Shown one piece after another: positions 7,440 through 16,421 of a stretch of DNA of 64,000 nt. The notes under the pieces were generated by a model. The model saw nothing but the letters and a program-made list of their open reading frames with translations, ran no database searches and was not told where the DNA came from. This DNA is from JAXMAR01 sp046350295 (GTDB lineage: Bacteria; Planctomycetota; Planctomycetia; Gemmatales; Gemmataceae), in the NCBI GenBank assembly GCA_046350295.1, contig JAXMAR010000011.1, positions 122,723 through 186,722 of the forward strand. The letters run 5' to 3'. Each line of letters begins with the position of its first letter. Position 1 is the stretch's first letter. The translations under genes and the position numbers were made by a program.

Positions 7440-9773
7440 TTACTTCTTTGGTTTTCTCGGGGACTTGGGAGGGGTGACGCGGAAGTCGAGCTGCCGCCGC
7501 TGCAAGTCCACTCGCACCGCCTGCACGTGAACCTTGTCTCCCAGGCGGTAACGCCGGCCGTGGCGCTGACCGTGCAGGCTGTAGGAGGCGTCGTCGAAGT
7601 AGTAGTAATCGTCCGGCAGCGTGCTGATGTGGACGAGGCCCTCCACCGGCAGCGTCTGCGCCTGGGCGTAGAAGCCGTAGTCGGCGACGCCGGTGATGAC
7701 CGCTTCCATTTCCGCGCCCAACCGTGTGGTCATGTAGGTGAGGAGCTTGAGCTTGACCAGCTCGCGCTCGGCCAATTCGGCGCGGCGTTCCATCTTGCTG
7801 CAGTGCTCGCCGGTCCGGATCAGCTCGTCGCGGTCGCTGCCGACCCGGCCGCGGCGGATCAGTTGATCCAGCAGGCGGTGGACGACAAGGTCGGGGTAGC
7901 GGCGGATCGGCGAGGTGAAGTGGCAGTAGTCCTGACTGGCCAGAGCGTAGTGCTCCTCCTTCATGGGGCTGTAGGTCGCCTGCTTGAGGCTGCGCAAGAG
8001 GGCGTAGTGGACGGCGTGCATCTCCGGGCGGTTGGCAGATTGCCGCAGGATGCGCTGGAGCGTGAAGCGGTCCATCTCGCCTTTGCTCTTGTAGCCGAGG
8101 ATGCGAGCAAACTCGGCAAAGCTGCGCAACTTGGCCGGATCGGGGGCGGGGTGGACGCGGCGGAGGAAGTCGATGTCCTTGGCGTCGAGGTGGCCGGCCA
8201 CGCATTCGTTGGCCATCAGCATGAACTCCTCGATGATCTGATGGCTGATGTCGTGGACGGCGAAATGGGCGCCGGCGACGCGGCCGTCCTGGTCGTAGTC
8301 GAGCTTGATCTCGGGCATGTTGAGCTCGAGGGCGCCCCGTTTGACGCGGCGCTTGTGCAGCACGACGGCGAGGTCGCGCATGCGGAAGAGCATCTCGACG
8401 ATCTCGGGCTCGACGTCGAGGTGATGGGCGCTGGAATGCGAAGCTGGGCCAGGGTAGTTGGGTGGGGCGGCTTTTCTGGGCCCACCGGGAGTGACGGTGT
8501 CGTTGTTAACGTCGCTGGACCTCGAAGACTCGGCCCACCCTACCCTCGGTTTGCGACCGCGGCGTTGGGGCTTGGCTTCTTCGTCTTCGAGGAAGATGTG
8601 CTCGGCGGCGCTGCCCGTTTCCCCTGGCGCCCGGTCGGCGAGCAGGGCGGAGACCTGCTCGTAGGCGAAGCGGCGCTTGACGCGAACGGCGGCATTGGCG
8701 AAGCGGACGTGCGTGACCTGGCCCAAGGGCGTGAGATCGACGAGCACGCTCTTGACGAGGCGCACCTTGCCCTGCTGGAGGCTGGCGAGGCTGTTGGATA
8801 TCAGCTCCGGGAACATCGGGATGACGCGCTGCGGCAGGTAAACGCTGGTGGCGCGTTTGCGCGCTTCGCGGTCGACGGCGGAGCCGGGCGGGGCGAAGTG
8901 GCCGACGTCCGCGATGTGGATGCTCAAAAGCCAGTGCTTGCTCTTAGGGTCCTGCGTCAAGGAGACAGCGTCGTCGAAGTCCTTGGCGTCGGGCGGGTCG
9001 ATGGTGATCGTGGTCCAGCCGGTGAAGTCTTCGCGGCCGCGCAGGTCCTCCTCGCGGAAGGAAGCGGCGAAGAGGCGGGCCTCGGCGAGCACGTCCTCGG
9101 GAAAGTCCTCGGGCAGACCGAGGGCGCGGATGATCGATAGTGTGTCGACGCCGGGCTTGCCGCGCGGGCCGAGCACCTCGGTGATGACGGCCTCGCCGCG
9201 GTCCTCCGGATTGGGGAACCGCACCATCTCGAGGACGACCTTGTCCTCCGGCTTGGCGCCCTTGACGCCGGGATCGCCGACGTAGACGCTGTGGGCGAAG
9301 ACCGTGCCGTCGATGCGGACGTAGCCGGCGCCTTCGCGTTCGAAATACGTTCCGACGAACTGCCGCGTGGCCCGCTCGAGGACACGGAGCACTTCGCCGC
9401 GCGGGCCAAGACGCGTTTGCCGCTGGACGCGGACCTGAACGACATCGCCGGTGACGGCATCGAGCGCTTTCTCCTCGGGAATGTAGATCTCGGCCGCCTT
9501 GGTCTCGGCGCCGGCGGGACGGACGAAGCCATGCCCGGCCTGGGTCTTGCGGAACGTTCCCGACACGGTGTGTTGCGTCGGCGTGATTGGCCGGATCGAA
9601 TGGCTCTTGGTCATCTCGAGCTGCCCCTGGCGGAGCAGGTCGCGAATCGCGTTCTTGAAGTCGTCGTAATCAGCGCCGGGAGCCGCGACCTTGCGGAAGA
9701 GCGCCTTGGGTTTGAGCGGCTGATACCCGGGTTTGGCGAGCAGGGCGAGGATTTGCTTGTGCAGTTGACTCAT
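7440..9773 (-). CDS. rnr: Ribonuclease R
   Basis: RNase R is a processive 3'-5' exoribonuclease that degrades structured RNA. The 777-aa protein has the expected order. An N-terminal wHTH-like segment comes first, then the cold-shock/OB part (SGTFRKTQAGHGFVRP), then the RNB catalytic domain with the Asp cluster DPPDAKDFDDAVSL, IADVGHF, YLPQRVIPMFPE and HFTSPIRRYPDLVVHR. A C-terminal S1 domain (EAVITGVADYGFYAQ) ends with a short Pro/Lys tail. An extra block of 32 residues between LEDEEAKPQ and LDVEPEIVEML comes from a repeat element inserted in frame (8451-8546). It falls in the RNB domain just before the segment EIVEMLFRMRDLA. The ATG start at 9773 is supported by the conserved N-terminus. 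Confidence 0.95.
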   Translation of the reverse strand: MSQLHKQILALLAKPGYQPLKPKALFRKVAAPGADYDDFKNAIRDLLRQGQLEMTKSHSIRPITPTQHTVSGTFRKTQAGHGFVRPAGAETKAAEIYIPEEKALDAVTGDVVQVRVQRQTRLGPRGEVLRVLERATRQFVGTYFEREGAGYVRIDGTVFAHSVYVGDPGVKGAKPEDKVVLEMVRFPNPEDRGEAVITEVLGPRGKPGVDTLSIIRALGLPEDFPEDVLAEARLFAASFREEDLRGREDFTGWTTITIDPPDAKDFDDAVSLTQDPKSKHWLLSIHIADVGHFAPPGSAVDREARKRATSVYLPQRVIPMFPELISNSLASLQQGKVRLVKSVLVDLTPLGQVTHVRFANAAVRVKRRFAYEQVSALLADRAPGETGSAAEHIFLEDEEAKPQRRGRKPRVGWAESSRSSDVNNDTVTPGGPRKAAPPNYPGPASHSSAHHLDVEPEIVEMLFRMRDLAVVLHKRRVKRGALELNMPEIKLDYDQDGRVAGAHFAVHDISHQIIEEFMLMANECVAGHLDAKDIDFLRRVHPAPDPAKLRSFAEFARILGYKSKGEMDRFTLQRILRQSANRPEMHAVHYALLRSLKQATYSPMKEEHYALASQDYCHFTSPIRRYPDLVVHRLLDQLIRRGRVGSDRDELIRTGEHCSKMERRAELAERELVKLKLLTYMTTRLGAEMEAVITGVADYGFYAQAQTLPVEGLVHISTLPDDYYYFDDASYSLHGQRHGRRYRLGDKVHVQAVRVDLQRRQLDFRVTPPKSPRKPKK
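8451..8546. repeat. 96-bp palindrome-ended insert within rnr
   Basis: The insert begins AGGGTAGTTGGGTGGG and ends CCCACCCTACCCT, so its termini are imperfect inverted repeats. Its 96 bases equal 32 codons and keep the rnr frame; the encoded residues (GWAESSRSSDVNNDTVTPGG and so on) have no counterpart in RNase R. It resembles a small non-autonomous interspersed repeat. Boundaries are judged from the inverted ends. Confidence 0.6.
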
Positions 9774-9856
9774 GGAGGCATTCTACCGAGCGGAGCCGTC
9801 GTTTATAATGTTGTTGAGGAGCAGACTCGCATATCCGTCCTGGCCTGGAGGCGTTT

Positions 9857-10345
9857 GTGTCTCTTCCGAGCATCGCCGTTTCGCAGAGTCCCGAAGACAA
9901 GTTTCGCGAGTATCTCGCCAGCCGGGCGCGTACCCAGCGCTACACCGAGCAACAGCGCGACATGGTGCGCTACATCTTCCAGAAGCACAACCATTTCGAC
10001 GCCGACCAGCTGATCGAGGAAATGAAACAGGCGGACCTGCAGGTGAGCCGGGCAACGGTCTATCGCACGCTCTCCAAGCTGGTCGACGCCGGCCTGTTGC
10101 GGCGCCTGGAACTTGGGCCGCGGATGTATTACGAGCACGATTACGGCTATCCCCAGCACGAGCATCTCTACTGCGTCAAGTGCCACAAGGTGATCGAGTT
10201 TCAGCTGCCGGGCATGGACGAGGCCCTGAAGGAGGAGTGCGGCAAGCATCGCTTCCAGCTCGAGGGGCACAGCCTGATCATCCGCGGCATCTGCGCCGAG
10301 TGCAACCAGGCGCGCATGCCGAAGCGGCGGCTCGACCTCATATGA
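9857..10345 (+). CDS. Fur-family metalloregulator
   Basis: A 162-aa DNA-binding repressor of the Fur/Zur/PerR group. The N-terminal winged helix includes RYTEQQRDMVRYIF and the recognition helix SRATVYRTLSKLVDAGLLRRL. The C-terminal dimerisation domain has HEHLYCVKCHKVIEF and GICAECNQ, giving the two CxxC pairs of the structural zinc site. The regulatory metal cannot be deduced with certainty. The start is a GTG at 9857 with GGAG six bases upstream. Its stop overlaps the ATG of the MarC gene (ATGA at 10342-10345), so the two are translationally coupled. The gene diverges from rnr with an 80-base gap. Confidence 0.92.
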   Translation: MSLPSIAVSQSPEDKFREYLASRARTQRYTEQQRDMVRYIFQKHNHFDADQLIEEMKQADLQVSRATVYRTLSKLVDAGLLRRLELGPRMYYEHDYGYPQHEHLYCVKCHKVIEFQLPGMDEALKEECGKHRFQLEGHSLIIRGICAECNQARMPKRRLDLI

Positions 10346-11325
10346 CGATCCTGGCCGCCGCGCTGCTGCTGTTCCTGGTGATGGACCCGCTCGGAAACAT
10401 CCCTTTTTTTCTGACGGCGCTGAAGCGAGTGGATCCACGGCGGCAGAACGTCGTCGTCGTCCGCGAACTGCTCATCGCGCTTGTGGCCCTGGTGCTCTTC
10501 CTGTTCGCCGGACAGCACATCCTGGAGGCGCTGCACATTTCGGAGCCGGCCCTGACACTCTCCGGCGGCGTGATCCTGTTCCTGATCGCACTGCGGATGA
10601 TCTTCCCGTCGGCGGAGCGACCATTGCAAGAAGCGGTGGAGGGGGAGCCGTTCATCGTGCCGCTGGCGATCCCCTACGTGGCGGGGCCATCGGCGCTGGC
10701 GACGGAGCTTTTGCTGATGAGCCGGGAGCCGGAGCGCTGGCCGGACTGGCTGCTGGCCCTCGTTGTGGCCTGGGGGGCGAGCAGCGTGATCCTCTTCTTT
10801 TCGAGCCGGCTGCGCCGTTATCTCGGACCGAAGGGCTTGATCGCCGTCGAACGGTTGATGGGGATGGTGCTGATCACCGTTTCCATCCAGATGCTGCTCA
10901 ACGGCGCGAAGGTGGCCTGGCGGGAGATGGGTGGGCCGTCAAACGCAGGCGCCGGAAACGCCGCGCTTGTCGCCGGGCAGGGCGCACTATTCGAGGATCT
11001 TGTCCAGCAGATCCTGGCTGATCGGTTCGAAGAACTCGCAGCCGATGCGCCAGGTCTTGTCCAGTTCCTCGGTGGCGTGCTGAATTCGCGCATGCAGACC
11101 ATACGGAGTCGTTTGCCCCGCCACGCGGATGCGGATCACGATCTCCTGGCCGACATCGAGCGGTTTCGGCATGTTCAGGCCGATGCCGTGCTCGGAGAGG
11201 TTGTAGACGAAGGCGTCGAAGGAGATGTCCTTATCGGGAAACTGGACGCGGCCGATGGTGGCAAGGTTGCAGCGGAAGCGGCGCGACTTGCGGCGTTTGA
11301 AACCGCTCAATTTGCTGCGAAATAA
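10342..11325 (+). CDS. MarC-family membrane protein, 3' end uncertain
   Basis: MarC/UPF0056 proteins are small inner-membrane proteins with about six helices and no settled function. Residues 1-200 match well: LLLFLVMDPLGNIPFFLTAL, ALTLSGGVILFLIALRMIF, VPLAIPYVAGPSALATELLL and AVERLMGMVLITVSIQMLLNG, which normally is very close to the C-terminus. The frame stays open for about 115 more codons to 11325. Those codons lie exactly antisense to the PilZ gene at 10987-11370 and read as a shadow of it. An indel near 10930-10980 probably hides the true stop. The gene overlaps fur by four bases. Confidence 0.8.
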   Translation: MTILAAALLLFLVMDPLGNIPFFLTALKRVDPRRQNVVVVRELLIALVALVLFLFAGQHILEALHISEPALTLSGGVILFLIALRMIFPSAERPLQEAVEGEPFIVPLAIPYVAGPSALATELLLMSREPERWPDWLLALVVAWGASSVILFFSSRLRRYLGPKGLIAVERLMGMVLITVSIQMLLNGAKVAWREMGGPSNAGAGNAALVAGQGALFEDLVQQILADRFEELAADAPGLVQFLGGVLNSRMQTIRSRLPRHADADHDLLADIERFRHVQADAVLGEVVDEGVEGDVLIGKLDAADGGKVAAEAARLAAFETAQFAAK

Positions 11326-11370
11326 GGTCAATTCCGCTTCGACGGGAATGGACGGGGCGGGATTCGCCAT
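10987..11370 (-). CDS. PilZ-domain protein
   Basis: A 127-aa single-domain protein. It contains the PilZ signature RRKSRRFRCN (the c-di-GMP contacting RxxxR) and later VYNLSEHGIGLNMPKPLDVGQ, a version of the (D/N)xSxxG motif with N-L-S-E-H-G. It is therefore a likely c-di-GMP effector, possibly steering motility, stalk or envelope functions; the partner is unknown. I chose the ATG at 11370 (MANPAPS) over an upstream in-frame start. It is convergent with marC. Two further PilZ proteins lie at 41.4-42.6 kb. Confidence 0.87.
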   Translation of the reverse strand: MANPAPSIPVEAELTLFRSKLSGFKRRKSRRFRCNLATIGRVQFPDKDISFDAFVYNLSEHGIGLNMPKPLDVGQEIVIRIRVAGQTTPYGLHARIQHATEELDKTWRIGCEFFEPISQDLLDKILE

Positions 11371-11523
11371 GGACCTCGTTCCTCTGTGCGTTCCGTGATG
11401 ACGCACAAGTATAGGTCATGATTCGCGAGCTTTCCAAGAAACGCGGCCTGCGGCATGAATCTTGATTGGATATCGGCAAACCAATCACGCCGTGGAAAGC
11501 CAGCGAAAAGGCTGGAAGACCTT

Positions 11524-12222
11524 TCAGATGGCCAGTTTGAGAAACGTTGCGGCTAGCGCGGGCGCCTTTCCCCCGTCCTCGTGCTTGAAGAATACGTAGG
11601 CCTCCCGCCAGGTTTGCGCCTTCACGCGCTGGGCCCAGGCCATCAGTTCGGCTTCTGCATAATCCGGCTTGCGCAAACGCAGGTAACCCCAGGAAGCGGT
11701 GGTCACGAGGGGGGTATTGAGCTTGTCCTCCGCCTCGGCAATGCACAAGGCCGCGTCGTGCTCACGCAGGGCGGCGTACACTTCGTCGTCGAACCATGAT
11801 TCGTGGCGGAACTCGAACGCGGCCTGTCGTTCTCTCGGCAAAAGGACCAGAAAGTCGCGCAGGCGGCCGATGTCTTTCTTGAAAACCGGCGGTAGCTGGA
11901 ACAGCAATGGCCCGAGACGGTCGCCCAGCGTCGCCGCCTGCTTCAAGAGATAGGCGACGTTCTCCGCGCAACCCTTGAGCCGTTGATAATGAGTGATCTT
12001 CTGGGACACTTTCAGCACGAAGCGAAAGTCGGCGGGAACCTGGCTGGCCCAGTTCTCCAGAACGGAAGTGGCGGGCATTCGGTAGAAGGTGTTGTTGATC
12101 TCGACTGTGCCCAGGCGCTCCGCGTAGTAGCGCAGCATCTCCTTGTCCGGCAGTTTCTCGGGATAGAAGCTGCCCTTCCATTCCTTGTACGCATAGCCGC
12201 TGGCGCCGACGTGAACGAGCAT
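11524..12222 (-). CDS. DUF72 (YecE-like) protein
   Basis: A 232-aa TIM-barrel-like protein of the DUF72 family, whose function is not established. The sequence shows the family markers HVGASGYAYKEWKGSFYPE at the start, ERLGTVEINNTFYRMP, FRFVLKVSQKITH, LGPLLFQLPP, FEFRHESWFDDEVYAAL and YVFFKHEDGGKAPALA. The length is typical. It starts at an ATG at 12222 and is divergent from the exported Lys-rich protein at 12410. Confidence 0.9.
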   Translation of the reverse strand: MLVHVGASGYAYKEWKGSFYPEKLPDKEMLRYYAERLGTVEINNTFYRMPATSVLENWASQVPADFRFVLKVSQKITHYQRLKGCAENVAYLLKQAATLGDRLGPLLFQLPPVFKKDIGRLRDFLVLLPRERQAAFEFRHESWFDDEVYAALREHDAALCIAEAEDKLNTPLVTTASWGYLRLRKPDYAEAELMAWAQRVKAQTWREAYVFFKHEDGGKAPALAATFLKLAI

Positions 12223-12409
12223 GGACGTCTCTCCGGTGAATGCCCTTCAATTCTACCGCGCGGTTACTGGCAATCGCTTGCGATCTTGTAACTTGAGTTT
12301 TCGCCCTTACTGCGGTCGATTGATGGCAGTGCTACGTCTTTGTTGGAGCGGCTCATCGAACTCGCTCCGCACAACTCGCATCCAGCACCTGGAAAGGAGT
12401 GGATCCGTC

Positions 12410-13231
12410 ATGCGACGAATCGCTGCACTGGCCATGACTGTAGTTGCTCTCGCTGTCGCGGCCGAGAGCCGTCTCGATGCGCAGAAGAAGGACAAAAAGG
12501 ACAAGGCGCCGGCGAAGGCTTCGGACGCGGAGTACGCCGAACTGGCCAAGTACCCGGAGATGACGGGAAAACTGCTCACGATCGATGACAAGGGCGTCAC
12601 CGTCCGCAACGATTTCCCGACCTGGGTCCCGAACCCGTCATTCAAGCCCGGCTCGCTCAAGCTTCCCGGCCACCTGGAGTTTCGGAAAAACCAGTTGCTG
12701 CGCGAGCAGCAGGACGCCCTGCGCGTGAAGAACCTCGCGGATCGTCAGCGGCGGCTCTTGCACGTCCAGCGTGAGATGGAAAAGCTGAACGTCGACATCG
12801 CCAAGCACTTCTCCAGCGACAAGACCATCAAGAATGGGCCCTACAAGCTGGTGACGGCGACGCGCGACTTCGACCTGACGTTCGAAGAGAAAGTTGTCGT
12901 GCGCACGAACATCGCGCCGACCAGCGACGCGACAGGCAAGGCGTATTCCAAGGACGATCTGGAGAAGCTCAAGAGCAAGGACCCGAAAACGCCCGGCTAT
13001 CCCGCCAAGCTCGGCGACGTCGTTGCCGGACAATCGGTCAAGCTGTTTCTGAAAGCGCCCCCCAAGAAGACCACCGACAAGGCCACGGACAAGAAAGACA
13101 CGACCACCGACAAGACCACGGACAAGGCCCCCGACAAGACCGCGACGGACGACGTCGCCCCGCGTCCAACCGTTCGCCTTATTCTGATTCTCGAGGACAT
13201 GCCTGCGACCTCGGATCCCAAAACCAAGTAG
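12410..13231 (+). CDS. Hypothetical exported Lys/Asp-rich protein
   Basis: This is a 273-aa protein with the signal peptide MRRIAALAMTVVALAVAAES. The ATG at 12410 has a strong ribosome site (GGAAAGGAG). The middle section has a long helical stretch with heptad-like charge (QQDALRVKNLADRQRRLLHVQREMEKLN). Near residues 215-248 is a low-complexity run of TTDK/ATDKK/APDK units. No known domain is recognised. A strong intrinsic terminator follows, so the gene is probably monocistronic. Confidence 0.75.
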   Translation: MRRIAALAMTVVALAVAAESRLDAQKKDKKDKAPAKASDAEYAELAKYPEMTGKLLTIDDKGVTVRNDFPTWVPNPSFKPGSLKLPGHLEFRKNQLLREQQDALRVKNLADRQRRLLHVQREMEKLNVDIAKHFSSDKTIKNGPYKLVTATRDFDLTFEEKVVVRTNIAPTSDATGKAYSKDDLEKLKSKDPKTPGYPAKLGDVVAGQSVKLFLKAPPKKTTDKATDKKDTTTDKTTDKAPDKTATDDVAPRPTVRLILILEDMPATSDPKTK

Positions 13232-13254
13232 CGTTACGAGCGGCGCCCGTGCTC

Positions 13255-13292
13255 CGCCCGGCTCAGTCCTTCGAGCCGGGCGTGTTGTTTTT
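13255..13292 (+). terminator. Intrinsic terminator
   Basis: The ten-base stem CGCCCGGCTC/GAGCCGGGCG with an eight-base loop is followed by TGTTGTTTTT. It lies 24 bases after the stop of the exported protein gene ending at 13231. Stem plus T-tract is the classical rho-independent form. Confidence 0.85.
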
Positions 13293-13336
13293 CAAACGCA
13301 CGGCCCCGGCGTGCGTGTGAGCTCTCTTCGTGGGAG

Positions 13337-14647
13337 CTATCGTGTCCCCGAATAGCTGGCCCACAAGGCGTCCACGGGATGGGCGATCCACATCCCGGGC
13401 TTCGCCTTGCGCAGATAGCGGCCAAGCTGAATCAGGCAGCCCACGTTCGCCGAGAAGACCGCTTCGGCCCCGGTCGCGAGCAGGTTCGCCGCCTTGCGCT
13501 GGCCGAGGCGATCGGCCATGTCGGGTTGGGTCAGGTTGTAGCTGCCGGCTGCGCCGCAGCAGATCTCGCTCTCGTTCAGCGGGACAAGCTTCAGGCCGGG
13601 GATCATCTCGAGCAACTGTCGCGGCTGCTTACGAATCTGCTGGCCGTGGCAGAGATGACAGGCGTCGTGATAGGCGGCGGTGAGATGGAGCGGATGTTGG
13701 GGTGTCAGGGGGCCTAGCTCCATCAGAAACTCGCTGATGTCCTTCACCTTCTTGCTGAACGAGGTCGCCTCCCCCTCCTCGGCGCTGCCATGGAACAGAT
13801 GGCCGTATTCCTTCAGCATGGCGCCACAACCGGCCGCGTTGATAACGACCGCGTCGACGTCCTGCGGGAACGCCCGCATGTTCTGCTCGGCGAAGCGTTT
13901 GGCCGGCGCTTCCTCCGCGGCATGATAATGAAGGGCGCCGCAGCAAGCCTGAGCGCGCGGCACAACGACCTCGCAGCCGTTCTTCTGGAGTACGCGCGCG
14001 GTGGCGAGCGTCGTGCGCGGAAAGAACGCGTCGCCGGCGCAGCCGACGAAGAGCGCCACCCGCGCCCGTTTCTTGCCTTCCGCGGGCAACACCTCGGGCA
14101 GCCTGCCATAGTGCTTGCGTAGCGGCGGCAACATGTCATGGAACTGACGCAGCGACCCGGGCAGGATCTTGAAGAAACCGATCTTGCGCAGCAGCCAGTC
14201 GAGGCCGGTCCACTGCATGAGTTTCGCCGGCTTGAGCATCCAGCGCATGCGCCGCGCGTAGGGGGTGATCTTGAACAGCATGAAGCGCTTGAACCAGCCG
14301 AGATGCGCCGTCGCTCGGCGTTCCTTCGCCATCTCCATGCGAAACGGCTCGATCAGCTTGCCGTATTGCACACCGGAGGGGCAGGCCGACTCGCAGGCCC
14401 GGCAATCGAGACACAGATCGAGATGCCGCCGCACCTCGTCGTTCAACTCGATGCGGCCATCGGTCACCGAGCGCATGAGGTAGATGCGGCCGCGCGGCGA
14501 ATCGTTTTCGTCGCCCAGTTCGACGTAGGTCGGGCAGGCGGAGGTACACAGACCGCAGTGAACGCAGTCGAGGAAAAGCTCGTAATCGATACCCGCGTTG
14601 AAGACGAGGAGCGACAGGCGCTGTAGTTCCGGAGTCGCGCTGGCCAT
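13337..14647 (-). CDS. glcF: Glycolate oxidase iron-sulfur subunit
   Basis: GlcF passes electrons from the flavin subunits of glycolate oxidase to the membrane pool. This 436-aa protein has two [4Fe-4S] ferredoxin motifs near the N-terminus, CVHCGLCTSACP and CLDCRACESACP. Two CCG domains follow, with FVGCAGDAFFPRTT, ACCGALHYHA, DACHLCHGQ and ICCGAAGSYNL. The length fits GlcF. It is the last gene of a minus-strand operon glcD - membrane protein - glcE - glcF, with about 60 bases between glcE and glcF. The set would oxidise glycolate (or D-lactate/2-hydroxyacids) to glyoxylate. Confidence 0.9.
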   Translation of the reverse strand: MASATPELQRLSLLVFNAGIDYELFLDCVHCGLCTSACPTYVELGDENDSPRGRIYLMRSVTDGRIELNDEVRRHLDLCLDCRACESACPSGVQYGKLIEPFRMEMAKERRATAHLGWFKRFMLFKITPYARRMRWMLKPAKLMQWTGLDWLLRKIGFFKILPGSLRQFHDMLPPLRKHYGRLPEVLPAEGKKRARVALFVGCAGDAFFPRTTLATARVLQKNGCEVVVPRAQACCGALHYHAAEEAPAKRFAEQNMRAFPQDVDAVVINAAGCGAMLKEYGHLFHGSAEEGEATSFSKKVKDISEFLMELGPLTPQHPLHLTAAYHDACHLCHGQQIRKQPRQLLEMIPGLKLVPLNESEICCGAAGSYNLTQPDMADRLGQRKAANLLATGAEAVFSANVGCLIQLGRYLRKAKPGMWIAHPVDALWASYSGTR

Positions 14648-14710
14648 GTACAGAATCTATCGTGTAGCCGCGACCCCTGCGGGTGCGCGGACGTGGTCCC
14701 AATCCCGCGA

Positions 14711-15898
14711 TCAAATCCCGGCTACGAATCGTCCCGGGTTGAAGAGCCCGCGCGGGTCGAACTTCCTCTTCACTTCCCGTAGGAGCCAGGCGTTTTCCGG
14801 CGGCGGCCCCCAGACATTCAGAGCGTTTTTCCACTCGGGAGGACAGCGCACCACCACGACGCTGCCGCCGGCGGAAGCCGCCGCGCCGCGCCATGAGGTT
14901 AGCATCGTGCCCGCTTCTTCGAGCGTCAACCCCGGCCGGCCATAACCCCAGACGATGCCGCTCGCCGCCTGCGCTTGCAACAGCCACCCGGGCTTGCGGT
15001 GGTCGACGCAAAAACGGCCGACGCCGCTTGCCGGCAGGCTTGCCTTGAAATGGCAGGGGCTGCTTTCCCGCATCACGCTATCCACGAGGACATGCCACGC
15101 GGTCGCCGACTCGTCCGCGTCCAGTAGCGACGCCGCTCCCGCCCATTCTTCGATCAGTCGCTTCGTCTGCCAATCGACGGTTTCCGCGTTCCCCTCGAAG
15201 CCCACCGCGATGCGCCAGTCCGTCGGCCCGACGCTGCCGGGGAGATCAAACTCGTCTTCACCCCCCAGGAGTTCCACCGCCACCGGCCGCGTCCGTGTCC
15301 CGTGCAAGCGATCGAGCGCCTCGGTCAAGGACGCGCTGGAGGCGGCGAGTAAGACCAGGCGGCTGCTTTCCGGCCTGGGCCGAAGTTTGAGCGTCACCTG
15401 CGTAACGATACCCAGAGTCCCGAGCGACCCGACGAGCAGCTTGCACATGTCGTAGCCGGCGACGTTCTTGACGACGCGGCCGCCCGCCTTGAACTCGTCT
15501 CCCGCGTCGTTGACGGCGCTGATGCCGATGACGTAGTCGCGCAGCGTGCCGAAGCCGAGACGCCGCGGCCCGCTCACGTTGGCCGCGAGCGTACCGCCGA
15601 GCGTCGCATGGGCGGCGTCTGGAACGTCGATGGGCAGGCGTTGCTTCTCAGCGGCCAGGATCTCTTGCAAACGGGCAATGGTAATGCCCGCCTGCACGGT
15701 GATCGTCATGTCGCGGGCCGGATAGTCGATGACGCGATCCAAGGCCCCGCACCCGACGATCTTGCCGTGTCGTGCGGGCGGGTTGCCGAGCGTGAGGTGA
15801 GTGGCGCCGCCAAGGGGGAAGAGCGGCGTGTCGTCGCGTCCGGCCTGACGCACGATTTCCTGCAGGGCGCTGACGCTCTCGGGACTCAGGACGGGCAT
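14711..15898 (-). CDS. glcE: Glycolate oxidase FAD-binding subunit GlcE
   Basis: A 395-aa protein with a PCMH-type FAD-binding domain: PLFPLGGATHLTLGNPP, DMTITVQAGITIARLQEILAAEKQRLPID, ATLGGTLAANVSGPRRLGFGTLRDYVIG and GRVVKNVAGYDMCKLLVGSLGTLGIVTQVTLKLRP. The end is KRKFDPRGLFNPGRFV, typical of the GlcE C-terminus. I chose the ATG at 15898 (MPVLSPESV). The frame is open further upstream, but that stretch overlaps the membrane-protein gene ending at 15937. It acts with GlcD and GlcF. Confidence 0.88.
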   Translation of the reverse strand: MPVLSPESVSALQEIVRQAGRDDTPLFPLGGATHLTLGNPPARHGKIVGCGALDRVIDYPARDMTITVQAGITIARLQEILAAEKQRLPIDVPDAAHATLGGTLAANVSGPRRLGFGTLRDYVIGISAVNDAGDEFKAGGRVVKNVAGYDMCKLLVGSLGTLGIVTQVTLKLRPRPESSRLVLLAASSASLTEALDRLHGTRTRPVAVELLGGEDEFDLPGSVGPTDWRIAVGFEGNAETVDWQTKRLIEEWAGAASLLDADESATAWHVLVDSVMRESSPCHFKASLPASGVGRFCVDHRKPGWLLQAQAASGIVWGYGRPGLTLEEAGTMLTSWRGAAASAGGSVVVVRCPPEWKNALNVWGPPPENAWLLREVKRKFDPRGLFNPGRFVAGI

Positions 15899-15936
15899 CG
15901 GGCCAACGCCATCGATGAGCAACGGAAGGTTCCTCG

Positions 15937-16356
15937 TCAAAAGTCGAATGGATTCTCGGAGGCACGCCCTCGTTGCCGTCGCGCCGGCGCCGGCCATGGC
16001 TGTTCCCCGGCCCCAGCGGAAGCGTCGTCGAACGCGGGCTCCGACGCGGCAGGCGTGGCCTTCTTCCGGCCCGCGACCTGCACAACCTTCAGATACCATA
16101 TGAAGCTGATCAGCAGCCAGAGGCCGGCCAGACTACAGTGTATGACCACCGGATCGATCTCCTCCTCATCCGGGTCGAAAATCCGGAGGATCATCCGGCC
16201 GATCAGGATAGCGGGAAAAAAGGAAACCAGGAAGATCCCAAGGGCCCGCGCCGGCCGCTTGCGAATGCGGCGCTTGCCGAAGCGGGCTTCCCCCTTGAAA
16301 AGCAGCGTCAGGCCGAGCATCGTTCCCACCAGACCGACGACGAACACGGCGATCAT
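15937..16356 (-). CDS. Small membrane protein inside the glc operon
   Basis: A 139-aa protein starting MIAVFVVGLVGTMLGLTLLF. It has three likely helices (residues ~2-20, ~42-60 and ~75-95) separated by basic loops (RFGKRRIRKRPAR), and a Pro/Ala-rich cytoplasmic tail ending ENPFDF. It sits between glcD and glcE on the same strand with short gaps, so it is probably cotranscribed. Glycolate oxidase operons do not usually hold such a gene here. It might anchor the complex, but nothing in the sequence proves this. Not a recognised family. Confidence 0.65.
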   Translation of the reverse strand: MIAVFVVGLVGTMLGLTLLFKGEARFGKRRIRKRPARALGIFLVSFFPAILIGRMILRIFDPDEEEIDPVVIHCSLAGLWLLISFIWYLKVVQVAGRKKATPAASEPAFDDASAGAGEQPWPAPARRQRGRASENPFDF

Positions 16357-16421
16357 GGACGACGCCTCCTTTCCCGGCGCCATTCGGCGTCCAGGCTGAT
16401 CCACACGAGCGCGGCGGGCCG

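Noticed and set aside
7323..9140. 600-codon plus-strand frame opposite rnr
   Set aside because: RNase R is unmistakable on the minus strand; this frame has no domain and no ribosome site.
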